NCBI GenBank assembly: GCA_002914845.1
Contig: JXTC01000001.1
Location: forward strand, 3,067,488-3,131,487
DNA from: Trema orientale
Taxonomy: Eukaryota > Streptophyta > Magnoliopsida > Rosales > Cannabaceae
Direction of reading: 5' to 3'
Length of the DNA: 64,000 nucleotides
The translations under genes and the position numbers were made by a program. This document shows, piece by piece, positions 1-12,071 of the stretch. Numbering within the stretch: the first letter of the stretch is position 1; the number at the start of each line of letters is the position of its first letter. The notes under the pieces were generated by a model. The model was not told the origin of the DNA. It saw nothing but the letters and a program-made list of their open reading frames with translations, and did no database searches.

Positions 1-1639
1 TAACCTAAATATGATCCAAAGATTGGTTAAGGATAGGCATCTAAACTTGTTAGAAGCCAAACAATCACCAATCTGCGAATCCTATCTGGAAGGTAAAATG
101 ACTAAAAGGTCCTTTGTTAGAAAAGACCTAAGACTACAAGAGTGTTTTAAAAATAGTACGTATTGTTGTCTGCAGGTCCTTGAGCAATCAAGCTTAATAA
201 AGTTTTGAATATATCATTATGAATGATTATTCAAAATTTTATTATGTTTTCCTAATGATACTGCTAATTGAATTCTTTCGAAAAGTTCAAAGAATTGAAA
301 GAAGAAACTAAAAAGCAATTAGGAAAAGTATAAAGACTCTTCGATTGGATCGAAACGTTGAATACCTACATAGAGAATTCTTTGGAATATCTCATAGACA
401 ATGAAAACTTTTGGCTATGATTAAGTTGTTGTTCAATTGTTCATTATTACGACCCAAAGTAAGTTATTTCTTAAGAAAATAACTGATGATGTAATCAGCC
501 TATCTATGAAAGATAGAATAGAGTAAGCACTAAGGAAGGATAAATCACTAAAAGATCAATAAATATCGGATCCTCATTGTAGTGGGAGGATTGTGAGACA
601 ATCTGGTAGATATTTGGAAATAGGAGAGTCCTATAACCTAGAATCTGATTACTTTATCTACTAAGAGGAAATAGATGATGTTGATATAGATTTTTGGCAA
701 AAGGCAATAGAATCCATATTAGAGTCTGTGTACTCTAATAAAATCTGGGATCTTATAGATCCATCTAGAGGGGTAAAACCTTTTAGGTGTAAATTAGTCT
801 ATAAGATAAAAAGAGGAATAGACGAGAAAGTAAAGACTTTCAAGGCAAGTTAGTTGCAAAAGGATTATATAAAGAAAGAATGTCTATTATGTTGTTATGA
901 TCAAGTCTATTCATATACTCTTTTTCATAGTTGTATCTCTTGACTATGAGATATAATAAATGGACATCAAGATAGCTTTCCTGAATAACAATCTTAACGA
1001 ATGTATCTAAAAAGTACAGCCAAAGGGATTCATTTAAAAAGGCCAAGAAAGTAAAGTTTGTGAAACTTTAAAGATCTAATTTATAGAATTAAGCATTTGT
1101 CTAGAATTTATTGATTTGATCGATACATAGACAAATCTTGTATATATAAAAGATTCAGGGTAGGAAAGTAATTTTTCCATTTTACATATATTGATGATAT
1201 ACTAATCATTAGAAATGATATAGGATGGCAATCATCAATAAGAATTTGGTTAGTAAAATAGCATAATATTTATTATGCTGCTGGAATAGTAAGTTGTTAC
1301 TAATTCAATCCAGTACCTGAACATAGAGTTATAGTCAAGTGTATCCTTAAGTATCTTCAGAGAAATATGAACTATATACTTATCTATTCTGGAGAAAGCT
1401 CTGACTTTATGTAAGATATATTAATTCGGATGCTCAATCTGAAAATATACTCCAGAAGATCAACCTTTTGTTATGTGTAAACCCTAATAGGAAGACGTTA
1501 TAGTGAGCAAGATAGCCTTAGCACAAGAATCTTGCTGATCCATTTATCAAATCTTTAGCAATTAAAGTATTTGAGGATCACCTAGAAGGAACGGGACAGC
1601 GTGATATATCACATCTGCTTTAAAGGGCAAGTGGGAGAT
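1..1639 (+). pseudogene. Decayed Ty1/copia gag-pol remnant
   Basis: This is a broken retrotransposon polyprotein whose 5' part lies outside the window. Pieces appear in the usual copia order. A GAG-pre-integrase segment with the zinc-binding CESYLEGK-like motif is at about 11-170. An integrase-core trace is at about 280-400, and a short RQSGRY-like linker near 590-620. Reverse transcriptase traces follow: KIKRGIDEK near 805, MDIKIAFLN near 960, and the DDILII catalytic box near 1190. RNase H traces include KYLQRNMNY near 1350 and the final ADPFIKSLA near 1535. Frames change repeatedly, many stops interrupt it, and the integrase-to-RT spacing is shorter than in intact elements, so blocks are deleted. 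It ends in a polypurine tract (AGTGGGAGAT) directly before the LTR at 1640. The copia assignment rests on motif order; the lineage is not certain. It cannot make a functional polyprotein. Confidence 0.8.
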
Positions 1640-3308
1640 TGTTGGGAATATGCCCTAGAAAGCAGTTTTTTTGTTTGGCATTTTAAACAATATTTATTGG
1701 ATTTAAGTGTTATCTATTTGTTGTTCATAAATTCTATATTATGTCCCAATTATATACATGTGATGTTTATATTTTCTATTATGCAAACATCTAAAAGTTT
1801 CCATGACTAATAATGAGTAATAAAGAATTGATTGTACGAAGTGTTCATATGTGGGAGACTAAATTCTTTATTTCATTATGTCTAAATTAAAAGTTCACAT
1901 TCTGTAAATAAAGATGGAATACTTTATTTTGCCTTAGAATGTAGTGTTGTCTATTTCAACGGGATTGATGAAGTATCCAATTATCGAAGTATCTGACTTC
2001 GGATAGAAACACTAATGCGTTATAAGAAAGTTATAAGTGCATTGAACTGGACCAAGTGAAAATAAAATTTGAGGTTAAGTGTCGTAACTCAATATTCTAT
2101 CTTTCACTAATCTAGTACTATTACAAGATTACCTTAATCCTAGTGATTGTCGGACTCGCTTTCATGAGTTTTATCTTTTTGACTTACTAAAGGACTAGTT
2201 CCGATTATATGATTCGAACTCCAGTATCTTGGAAGATAAGATTTGTTAATTGATGAGAATGCCCTTCATGATTTGAACACTATGCATATAATGTCACTTT
2301 GAGTTTTTTCAAGGACTTGGATAATAAAAACCAGGCACCAGGTATTCACTTTGTGAATTTGACTGTGTTTGTATGGGCAGTTACAAACACCATAGTCAAT
2401 TATTATCCATTAGATGAAAAATGGCAACTCAAAGGTAAATATGTACTAGAGGGGTAATACGGTAATTTCACCTCACTAGTACGACATTGCATCGGAGATA
2501 TATCTGCAGGTATAGTATATGCTAAATGGATCAAGTTAATTAAAGTGTTAATTAGCTTCACAGAAAATATATGACATTTAGTCTAAGAGTGCAATATTAG
2601 GCCTATAGTGAAATGCCCCAATATTAATGGACAAGGCCCAGTCATAATTAAGAGTTAATTATGCCTGTAGGCAGTTGGTCCATTGGAGTTTAGACTATTT
2701 GGATCCATAAGGTCCTCTGTCTAGCTCACACATAGCCCAATACTAATTGAATGGTCAGTTGAGCCCAATAAGCCCACTAGGGTTTACATCTCTCTAGTAC
2801 TTAAGAGAAAAGTTCTCCTAAGCATGCACACAACAGCTACACGCCTAGTACATGCACAGAAACTGTGCTTGGCGTGAAACAGAGAGAAAAAGAGAGAGTG
2901 AGAGTGACGAACAGCCGCGGGAGAAGTCCCGTGTTCATTCATGGCCGCCGAGGGAGAGATACCCATGGCCGTAGACGTGCAATCAAGGAGAAGGAAGAGC
3001 GTCTTCCGGATCGTCCACTCATCTCTCGTTGGGAATCAAGAAGGTGCCCACACACCGGATCATTCAATGGGCTCCAGAGAATAGACGGGAAGGCTCAATG
3101 GCTGTGAAGCGCTTCCAGGTTTTATCTAAACCAAGATCCATGAATTGATTTATGTTAGATCAACGATCCTATTTATTTTGTTTTGTAAAATTTCAAGAAA
3201 ATTTTAAAATATTTATTCTGCTGCGTTCTTGATTTGTTTACAAAACTGCGGAAATCGTTTTCGGTAAAAAATCATTTTTCGGAAATTTAGTTTCCGTAAT
3301 TTCCATCA
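1640..3308 (+). mobile_element. 3' LTR of the copia element at the left edge
   Basis: The LTR begins TGTTGGGAATATGCCC right after the polypurine tract at 1630-1639, which fixes both orientation and 5' boundary. The right boundary is set at ...TTTCCATCA because the sequence changes abruptly there into a reversed copy of a different LTR. Length is about 1.67 kb, long for a copia LTR but within the known range. It contains no gene; the short reading frames at 2784-3107 lie within it and are not conserved-looking. The matching 5' LTR and the target duplication are outside the window, so the exact end could be off by a few bases. Confidence 0.65.
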
Positions 3309-3309
3309 C

Positions 3310-3407
3310 AAAAATGGGCTTGGATGGTAGGAGCAAAAACACATATTATATTTCATTGTCAAAAAATATGGCTGGTCATTATTTTTGACTGCTCATATTT
3401 TTTGACA
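3310..3407 (-). mobile_element. Reversed LTR tip related to the Tnt1-like element
   Basis: Read on the minus strand from 3407, the sequence starts TGTCAAAAAATATGAGCAGT. It then follows the first ~98 bases of the LTRs at 41729 and 46288, including the CCAGCCA.ATTTTTTGACAAT hairpin-like stretch and GCTCCTACCATCCAAGC. The match stops exactly where the 1640-3308 LTR ends. The simplest reading is that the left-edge copia element inserted into an older reversed LTR, whose remainder would lie to the left of the window. Confidence 0.7.
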
Positions 3408-3480
3408 ATTATATGAGGTGAAAGAGGGTTAAAAATCATGAATAATTACAGTTAATAAAAGTAAAAACGGTATTCAAAAG

Positions 3481-5155
3481 TGTGATAATTTTTAAATAGA
3501 AAAAAATAAACATTTTTCTAAATATTATGTAACTTTCAGATTTTAAAGCACATTTAATGCTCGAGATCTCAAAACTGAATTCTGACTTCGAATTTAGACT
3601 CAATGAGGTTGAGAGACGAATTTTGATATAATATATGACTGTGTTTCAAAGTAGCACGAAAATCAAAATTTCGTAGCTCGTGAATAGTACTGTTTTGCAT
3701 GCCATGAGATGGGTCCCATGCTGGGACCCATTTATGACAAAGTATATATCTAACCTAGAATTTTTCGGTACTCTGAATTCAGTGATCTCCGTTTCTCCAT
3801 CTGAGGCTCTGATGGAAAAATTGTTTTTTCAAGTGGACTTATCGGGATCCCGAAACGGCCGTTCAAACACCCAAATGACTAATGGGAGTTTCTTCGAGCG
3901 TCTTTAGCTAGGTAAAGGTGCCATATTGAGGTAGGAGTTCAATTATCTAGTTTTATACTTGTTTGATTTATAATTACATTATAATTGATTTATGAAAAAT
4001 CGTAGTTTACACGATTATTTAATAAATTGTGGTAACACATTGGATTATACTGGGATGGACAGTATAATTTTATATATATTTTTTCAAATGTGATTATAGG
4101 GTAATACAGTGGTGTGTTACCCATGTTACAGTAAATTCTAGAATAATGCCAAGTGGTATTTTTAAGCATTATTTGGTGAATATTTTGCATGGTTATTACA
4201 TGTCATGTTCCATATTGTACATACCATATGATCACACACTTGAGTTCTATTATTGTATCATGGTATTTTCATATCACTGGCGAGTTGCTGCAGTGCTAGA
4301 TGAGAGAACTAGACCCATGCACGGGTTTTCGCTGATACGCCTGCGGACAGTATCAGGATGCTGGTTACATCCGCTACAGAAGTATTATAGGGCCATGATG
4401 GGAGGATTAGAGCTCACTCTAATATCTTGTTGATGTATGATATGTACAATAACGTGGTTTTGATTTTGATTTTAAATATGTGATTATTCAGGATATCAAA
4501 TATTTATAAACTTGATTTAAAAATAGATTTTAGAAAAGGTATTAACCATGCAGGTTTGGAAAAAAAAAAATTGTATCCATTCAAAAAGGAGATTGAATTT
4601 CTACTAAGCATGTGAATGCTTACCCCCTACTTCTCCCACTTTCAGGTGTTTGAATAATTAAGGTAGTCGTCTTGATGGATAGATAAGCGGTGCAGCTTGT
4701 GTATACAGTTCTACTCTTAGTCCCTAGTGGGTATTCATACTCTATTATCTTTCTTTCCTTGTTCAATTATTTTGCCAAGATTAGTAAATCTACTAAGTGG
4801 ATATATGAGGATGGTTTTATTATTAATTTGAGAACTTGAAACTACAAATAATTTAATGTAAATTATTTTAAATTTTGGATTAAAGTTTTCAATTGAACTC
4901 AGTTTACCAAAATTCATAAATTATTTATGAGTTTCCAAATGAATTAATCACAAGCTTTCTTAAATTTTCATGAGTATTTTTCTAAAATAATTAAAACTAT
5001 AAGAGTTTTTAATGGTTGTTGAATTTATAATGATTTGAGGGCCAAAACAAAATTATTTAATACTTGATTTCCTCTGAATTTCGTAAAACTAATATTTAAT
5101 TATTCTTTCACCTAAAATTACTAAAAGTCACGGTTTTGGATTTCCAGTCGTGACA
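3481..5155 (+). mobile_element. Probable degenerate Ty3/gypsy-type LTR (solo or fragment)
   Basis: The stretch begins TGTGATAATTTTTAAATAG and ends CCAGTCGTGACA, start and end forms common in plant chromovirus LTRs. It holds the typical mid-LTR layout: GTAGCTCGTGAATAGTA, a GGGTCCCATGCTGGGACCC block near 3711-3731, and the GC-richer segment at 4280-4400. There is no coding sequence of an internal domain on either side, so it would be a solo LTR or fragment. The 5-base flanks (AAAAG and ATGAC) do not match, so the boundaries are tentative. Reading frames at 3680-3907 and 4146-4433 are treated as chance. Confidence 0.45.
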
Positions 5156-5326
5156 ATGACAATATGTGAATGTATTTTAATTATGCATATTTCTTATCAA
5201 TATAGTTCATTTTGGTTTAGACTCAGATCATAAAGAATTCGATACGTACCAACTATGACTGTTTAGCAAGTCCTTTTAAAATCGAATCTATACTTGTCAT
5301 GTAGATATGGATGAAGCAATATATAT

Positions 5327-5547
5327 GGGCACCAATCCAAAATTCAGTAATTTTTTTTTTTTTACGTATCTATAGCTATTTTTTATAGCCGTTGGATTAT
5401 TATCTAACGACTATCATAATTTAGGTAGTTAAAAGAAATACCAAAAAATTACATATTATTTAATAATTTTTTCTCTATTTTTATCATAAAAAGATGTGTC
5501 TGACGAATCTTAATTAAACAAAATAATATCTATTTTAGATTATGGCC
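5327..5547. mobile_element. MITE family A, copy 1
   Basis: About 221 bp with an end GGGCACCAATCC and a degenerate opposite end (TATTTTAGATTATGGCC). An internal inverted pair (AGCCGTTGGAT and ATCTAACGACT) is shared with the copies at 10123 and 15465. It is AT-rich, non-coding and set in TA-rich flanks. It has no transposase, so it would be non-autonomous. The superfamily is not determined. Confidence 0.6.
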
Positions 5548-6613
5548 TATATATATAGAGTATATATAGTAGTGCGATCAATACGTAAGAGACACAAATG
5601 TGCATTGCAGACTGCACTAGTTTAAGTGTGAAATCCAACGTAATTTTTGCTTCGGATTAGATGATATAGAGTAACTAAGGGCTAAACAAATGGCAAGAAA
5701 CACCTGATCGTGATCAACCTCTTTGATTGTCTTCTCTGTCTAGGTATGTGTGTGTGTGGCCACGTGACAAACGAGCTATTCTCAGCGTTGCTCATATCTA
5801 AATCGTCTGCGCGCGCGTGCACCACGTGACTAGCTCACAACTTCGAATGTTGAGATAGACAAATTTATATCATCCAGAACTTGAGTTAAACAAAAGATAA
5901 TAGGTTTTTAAAAAAATTCCGAATCTCTAAAGCCAAGAAGAAACAGAAGATGGAGAACAGTTATTTGCCTCTTTATCCCTCTGTATTCATTATATTAAAT
6001 ATTTGCATATATTAGTTTATGAAATGGGAACTAATAATTAAGAATCGCTTGTTATGACAAGTGGTAGTTCATTAAAACATTAATAGTAGTAACATTAATA
6101 GTAGCGCCACTCTTTCCAAGGATCCATTCTTCAAAATCTTCCTACTAATGATATATAATATATTTATTAAAAACTTGCAATCTTGATCTTCAAGTTGTCT
6201 TAATTTAATGTCTGCCATAATTAGTTAGTAGACTATCTAGAATATAGCGTCTTTTCTCTAGGTTCTTTATGGAAGAAATCACCCATATGATAGAGTTGGA
6301 CTTGGACTTATGGTCTTGTATGGATCGAACTATTTGTGCTTGTCCTGATCTTCTAATCCTCCTTCACAACTAATTCACATAACAAAATGTAAATTTCCTA
6401 ATTCCTAGAAATGCATGCAAGAATGCATGCAATTGGTTGATCACGCTTCCGTCTCTATCAATCTATCTATATATATAGATATATGTATAATATATGAACT
6501 TTTTTTTGTACCAATAATGCGAAGGTGTTAGGCCCAAGGCAAGGAAAAAGAAGCAAATTGTAAACTGTTCATGTTGCACGATCATACATATGGATATCAT
6601 CACATGTGGCAAT

Positions 6614-6701
6614 AATAATATCAAATTACATGCATTAATACTAAATAGTGTGTTTATAATAATATCAAATTACATGCATTACTACTAAATAGTGTGTTTA
6701 A
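6614..6701. repeat. 44-bp tandem duplication
   Basis: Two adjacent copies of a 44-bp unit containing ATCAAATTACATGCATTA and AATAGTGTGTTTA. They differ at a single base seen by eye (TAAT versus TACT). It lies in non-coding DNA. Confidence 0.85.
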
Positions 6702-9212
6702 ACACACCACGGCGTACGTTGACCAACTCCGTACAAAAGATGATCATTGCTCCCTAAAGGCCTATATATATATATGTATATGAGTCTACGACAACGCACC
6801 ACCCTGCTCAGCCTTTCATGCCGGGGGGACCAATATATGCAGTACTCACAATCTTGCTAGCCAGCTAGTTCTTTTATTTCTGGCTTCGAAGTGGGAAGCG
6901 ACCGATGACCTTATTATAAATATGTACATCACATGCTGAGTATCTCCATGGCAAACACATGTTGTTAGTGATTAAATAATTTGGATACCGATTTGGATTT
7001 AGGACCATATATTATACACACGATGCCTAGCTAGGTTAATTATTGGTACAAAAAGCTTTGATAAAATTACAAAGACATTTGTTTTCTTAATTTCTTGATT
7101 CTTGCGTAGAGATCAAATGGAGGCATTCATCTTTTTTAAAAAAATAAATAAATAACTAAATGAAGAAAAAGAGTACGTGAACCGTATCGAGAGGCTTACT
7201 TTCTAAGCCAGCAAATAAAATCATATGGATCATGATTCATGAGTTGAGTAATGAAGAAAAGCTGCGGCATGAGTGAGTGTGATACAGTGAGATTTAGTTG
7301 GTTGCTCACTTACACCTTGACAAGTAGTGCACCTTTAATTTAGCTTCAATAATTGGAGTCGTCTTGGGGGCTTAATATATTTCCGTTTTAAGGTACCAAT
7401 AATGGGTTGAATGAATCTAGTGGAACAGCTTTCTTTTTTATTTATTTTTTATTTTTCTTTACACGTTTTGAAAGAGACACAGGTTTTTTTTCCTCTGTGG
7501 CTTTGGATTATGCTGGGTGTCCCTAACAAAAACCACCTCCCCATATGTCTTCTACTTCATATATCAAGCACTTTAAGTGGATTCCAACTCCTCTTCAACC
7601 ATTTATGGATTCCCTTTCCTCACTGGTAGTGGGTTTCCCTTTCACCACCTAACCTCCTCATCAAAAATAAATAAAACCCCATTATAATTTATTAAACTAT
7701 AACAACACATAATAGAGAGATCCATTAAAAAACAACTTTTAGATTCCTTTAATCTTTTATGTGGACCCTCCCAGATCAAGGTGTCCAATGGGGTAGGTCT
7801 ATATCTCTGTTCATGAGCAATGGCCTCTTGTGTCCACTTTTTCGAGGTCCTTAGTATATAATCTTATACGATAGTGCTAGCTAGGATCTTATATTGTTTG
7901 TTTAAATATTATTATTTTTAAGCGATTTAAGGATCATTGATCGCCAATAGAGTTTATAATTATGTGTTTGGAAAAAGCACTGGCTTTATAATCTGCTTTA
8001 GCCGTCTAAAGTATCAGTTAGTCAAATAAATAATCTCTGTTTCCATATTGATCTACTTGTGCCCTGTAACGGTGCCACCTCTTTCTCAATTACCTTATGT
8101 ATTTTATTTTTTTTTTAAATATAGCTCGCGTGCTATACTGCTTTACTTAATAATTGAAATCTTCTCTTGTCCATGATAAAGGGCATGATAAGATAATTGC
8201 ATGATATGTACATGTATGGAACGAAGTAAAACAAAACAAGTGGCTATGACTAGGAGAAAGCTTAGTAGCTAGCTAGCTCTGCCGATCAAATATACTGTTG
8301 GCTTGAAATGTTCATACTATGCATATATATATATATATATATTATACATATTATCAACATTATCGATTTTATTACTTGATCAACTGCCACTTGGGTTTTT
8401 TTTTTTTTGTTTTGTTTTCTAAAATAGACTGCTGTAACGTGATTTCATTAATATAATGCATATAGTATGCTCATTAATTATATGTAATATATGTGTAGAA
8501 GTAGTAGTAGTAATACACCATCAATTCATGAAGCCTTATGTTTTTTTTTCCTTTCTTTGTATGGAGGTGAAGGCTATAGTTACATCTATATATTGATAAG
8601 ATTTTCGGTGTATATATACATATATATATGGTAGGTGATGTAATAATTAAGTAGGACTTTTAACGTTAATTTGTCCCTGAACAAATATCGATGGATACAA
8701 TGAACTTCTTGGCATTGATAAGACCGATATATGTGCAAATGATGAAATATCCTGATACACTTTCAGTACGTACTGACTAGTTTGGTATTTTGGTTGGGAA
8801 GTTATGAACGCAGAACGAACACAAACGCCATAATTCTTTTGCTCCAAAGTCCACAGTCCACACACACGTAGGACAAAATTGTCAATTCGTGAATACAGAA
8901 CCACTACTCCTCTAAGCCACCCATTTAATGTTATCATGCATTATGTATTAATTCACCTTTACATTTATATCTATATTGGATTTTTTAAAATTATATTATA
9001 CAAATACTTCTATATATATATATGACGTTCCACGAGAACCACGGTGACTTATTGTATAGGCGTCTCCAGCTGTTAGCCTGTTACGAATATATATGTATAC
9101 GTATATACGCATGTACAAAATGATCTCCATTGTTCTCATAGGATAGGACATTAGCTATATAGAACAAGCTATATATGGTTGTGGAAATTAACTAGAATTA
9201 ATTAGTCTTAGA

Positions 9213-9242
9213 AGAGAGAGAGAGAAAGAGAGAGAGAGAGAG
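9213..9242. repeat. (GA)n microsatellite
   Basis: A purine run of alternating G and A with one A interruption. Confidence 0.9.
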
Positions 9243-9470
9243 TACTTTGGTTTTAGGAACACTCGGTTCAAGAATATCCCACATTGTGGTGTCAGCTGAA
9301 TACTGTGCTCATATTATTCAATACCCAAAGAGATAGACATATGAAAGAGGAACCTTAAATAAAGCACTACTTCCCATACTGTATATTCATCACCGATTGG
9401 TGAACTAGAATATTAACTCTGTAACATGGGTAGTTTGCATGAAACTTGGTCCCCCACACCACAAGGAATA

Positions 9471-9550
9471 GAATAATGCTATAGGGCACCTGTGGTGCCC
9501 AGACATGTCACTGTGGTGCTAGGTACCACTGGTGCACCATAGCATTACTC
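9471..9550. mobile_element. 80-bp Mutator-type MITE with 9-bp target duplication
   Basis: The element starts GAATAATGCTATAGGGCACC. Its other end, reverse-complemented, reads GAGTAATGCTATGGTGCACC, giving a ~20-bp terminal inverted repeat with three mismatches. Both sides carry a perfect 9-bp direct repeat CAAGGAATA (9462-9470 and 9551-9559). A 9-bp target duplication is the hallmark of Mutator-like transposons. There is no room for any gene. Confidence 0.75.
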
Positions 9551-10122
9551 CAAGGAATATAGATGTATACACACATTTAAGTTATTTCAAGGTTTCTTGA
9601 ATACCCCAACTTCGAGCTAGCTAACTTATGTGTGTGTGTATATATATATATATAGCTTCTCGGTCTTTAAATGGATGATCGGAAAGTACTGTAAAGTCAT
9701 TTACTAAATTGAACCAAAGTATTTATTATAAGTTATTAAAACTTGTGAAAAAACATTCTGGTCAGCTCCTAGTTTCTTTGATCGGTTATATATACATTTA
9801 CATATATTATATAATCTGGTATTGTTTCTAAAGTACTGGAATTAAATGACGAATTAAATGTGCAAACCACGACTGTCAAAAGCTCATAATTAGCATTATT
9901 TATATATAAATGCAACTTTTTGGAAATTTTCCACTTTCTAGTCAAGAACCTATTGATACACATATTACGTGTCGTTATTATATTTGATAAACTAGTAAGA
10001 TCAATTGGAACATAAATAAAAACACAAGAGGCTATGTGCTAGCATGCAATAAAACGTTACAAATTATATGCAAAAGAATACGAACATATACTAGTGTACG
10101 ATAAATATATATATTATATATA

Positions 10123-10361
10123 GTTGCCAATTCAGTAGGTATTTTTTTTCTAAATATGTATAGGTATTTTTTTTTTATCCGTTGGATCATCATCTAATGG
10201 TGATCTAACGGCTATAATGAGGTGCATGAAAAGACGTGTATCATTAATACTATTTCTCTCTCTTACTTTTTATAATAAAAAAATGTGAATGATAAATTTT
10301 TATTGGCCAAATTGATACATATGCATAGGTAAAAAAAAAAATATCTACCGGATTGGTGCCC
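10123..10361. mobile_element. MITE family A, copy 2
   Basis: About 239 bp. The left end contains GCCAATTCAGTAGGTATTTT. The right end reverse-complemented starts GGGCACCAATCCGGTAGATA, so the termini are inverted repeats of each other. The internal pair CCGTTGGATC and GATCTAACGG is also inverted. Non-coding, flanked by TA-rich sequence. Confidence 0.75.
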
Positions 10362-10538
10362 TATATGTGTATATATATATACTTTTGAATGAGACTATTG
10401 TACGATATTTGACCATATAAATGAACTTACGTTTTTCTTTCTACTTTTTTTTGGCACCCCAAAACCTAACAACGAAACAGAACAAACGCTCCACGGTACT
10501 TTAACTCATATCGCATTTTTTTTTGTGGAATGTTGCAA

Positions 10539-10632
10539 TCCGTTATTTCCGATTCACATTAGTGTTATTGTTATTTTGGCTAAGCTCCGTTATTTCCGAT
10601 TCACATTAGTGTTATTATTATTTTGGCTAAGC
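10539..10632. repeat. 47-bp tandem duplication
   Basis: Two adjacent 47-bp units with CCGTTATTTCCGATTCACAT and TTTTGGCTAAGC, with one mismatch. A partial third unit (GCTTTCTGCAATTCACATTA) follows. It lies 3' of the trehalose-6-phosphate phosphatase gene. Confidence 0.85.
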
Positions 10633-10917
10633 TTTCTGCAATTCACATTATTTGGTTTTCTTTAGTTGTTTACCACATTTTATGATTTTACTATTTACAA
10701 CACAAAAGCAAAGGCTTTGTTTCGGATATTGGCCATGCGAGAGGGAGAGTCCAAAATTTTGGGAATTTCATTCTTTTGTTTCCCTCATATAAATCATTTA
10801 TAATAATCAGGTAAAATTAAGATTTAAAATACACATTTTGATACACCCTTGGACAAAATTTTAGAGTGCATATTGCTTGCTTCACTTTGTTGATCAGTTC
10901 CGTACAATTACAACCCT

Positions 10918-12028
10918 CTAGCCCTCTGTTCGCATCGACAGTCTTTTCCACTTCACCAACTGCCTCAAAAAGTCCTTGACCTACATTTTAAAGAAGACCC
11001 TCATTAAGTAACTAAGCCCCCATCTATTAAAATCATACATAGTAAATAAAAACTGAATTCAAATAAATAAATAAATAAATAATCTGTGGTTTAAGTTTTT
11101 TTCTTGCCTCGGATGGTTCTTGTAGAGAATAAGAGGCACTTGTTTCCTTGGGAACTTTAGAAACAAGGATTCCAAATCCTTGTCCTCTATCATGCAGAAC
11201 CTGATATTTAAGAAAATTAATAATGTAATCATTATGTGCTTTGTTTTAATCTATTTATAGGAACTATTTTGCCTAATTAAAATTTATTAGATACGTTTTT
11301 TCATGATAAAAAGTATAAAAAAAAAATAATATTAAATAATACGTATTTATTATTATTATTATTTTTAAAATACTATTCAAATCATTGTGACCGTAATATC
11401 CAACTGTTAAAGAAAATTACCTATAAATAAGTTCTTCTCCAAAAAAAAAAAAACTTCTGGATAATCATCCATAATTATATAGTACCTTGAACGCATCCTC
11501 ATCGGTTCGATCATCTCCAATATATACAGGCAGCACGTCATTGGAATTTGCATATCCTGAAGAGTATTAATGAGTTATATTTATCAGCTAGAGATATATT
11601 TACACTTATTATTCTTAATTTAGAGTGGTACAAATAATCATATGATTAACAAAAAAGAAGGAATCGTCTTTTTTGAGTAGAATAAAGCCTCAGTACCTAG
11701 TGATTCTAGTAAGAACTCGAGGGCTTTGCCCTTGTCCCACTTGATGGTTGGCCTGATTTCTAGTACCTAATTTATATTTAAAAGATCAAGAAATTGTCAG
11801 GCACTTGCAAAATCTACAATCTTATGAATTAATTAATCATTTAATTATAATAGGACCATACACAACAATATGAGTACCTTCCTCCCTTGGGTCAATCTAA
11901 GTTTTGGATATTCATTGAGAACCAATTTAACTTGTTCAGCTAAAGCATCCCAACTCTGAAAAACAGATAAAATTAAGATTCAAAGAATGCATAAATAAAG
12001 TTCAACGGAAAACGTATCAACCGAAAAC

Positions 12029-12071
<43 letters not shown>

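Larger units (their letters stand above)
5548..9470. other. Intergenic, no gene supported
   Basis: About 3.9 kb of AT-rich DNA with T-runs and short TA microsatellites (for example near 8320-8341). Two CACGTG motifs occur near 5760 and 5823. A (GA)n run lies at 9213-9242. The longest reading frames (72 codons at 7411, 96 codons at 8647-8937 minus) have no recognisable domain or compositional sign of coding. Confidence 0.6.

Noticed and set aside
3356..3407. Stand-alone hairpin or regulatory palindrome (TTGTCAAAAAATATG...)
   Set aside because: The inverted sequence is an internal feature of the Tnt1-like LTR tip and is shared with the LTRs at 41729 and 46288.
8647..8937. 96-codon minus-strand reading frame
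   Set aside because: No recognisable domain, no partner exons, and the region reads as ordinary AT-rich intergenic DNA.
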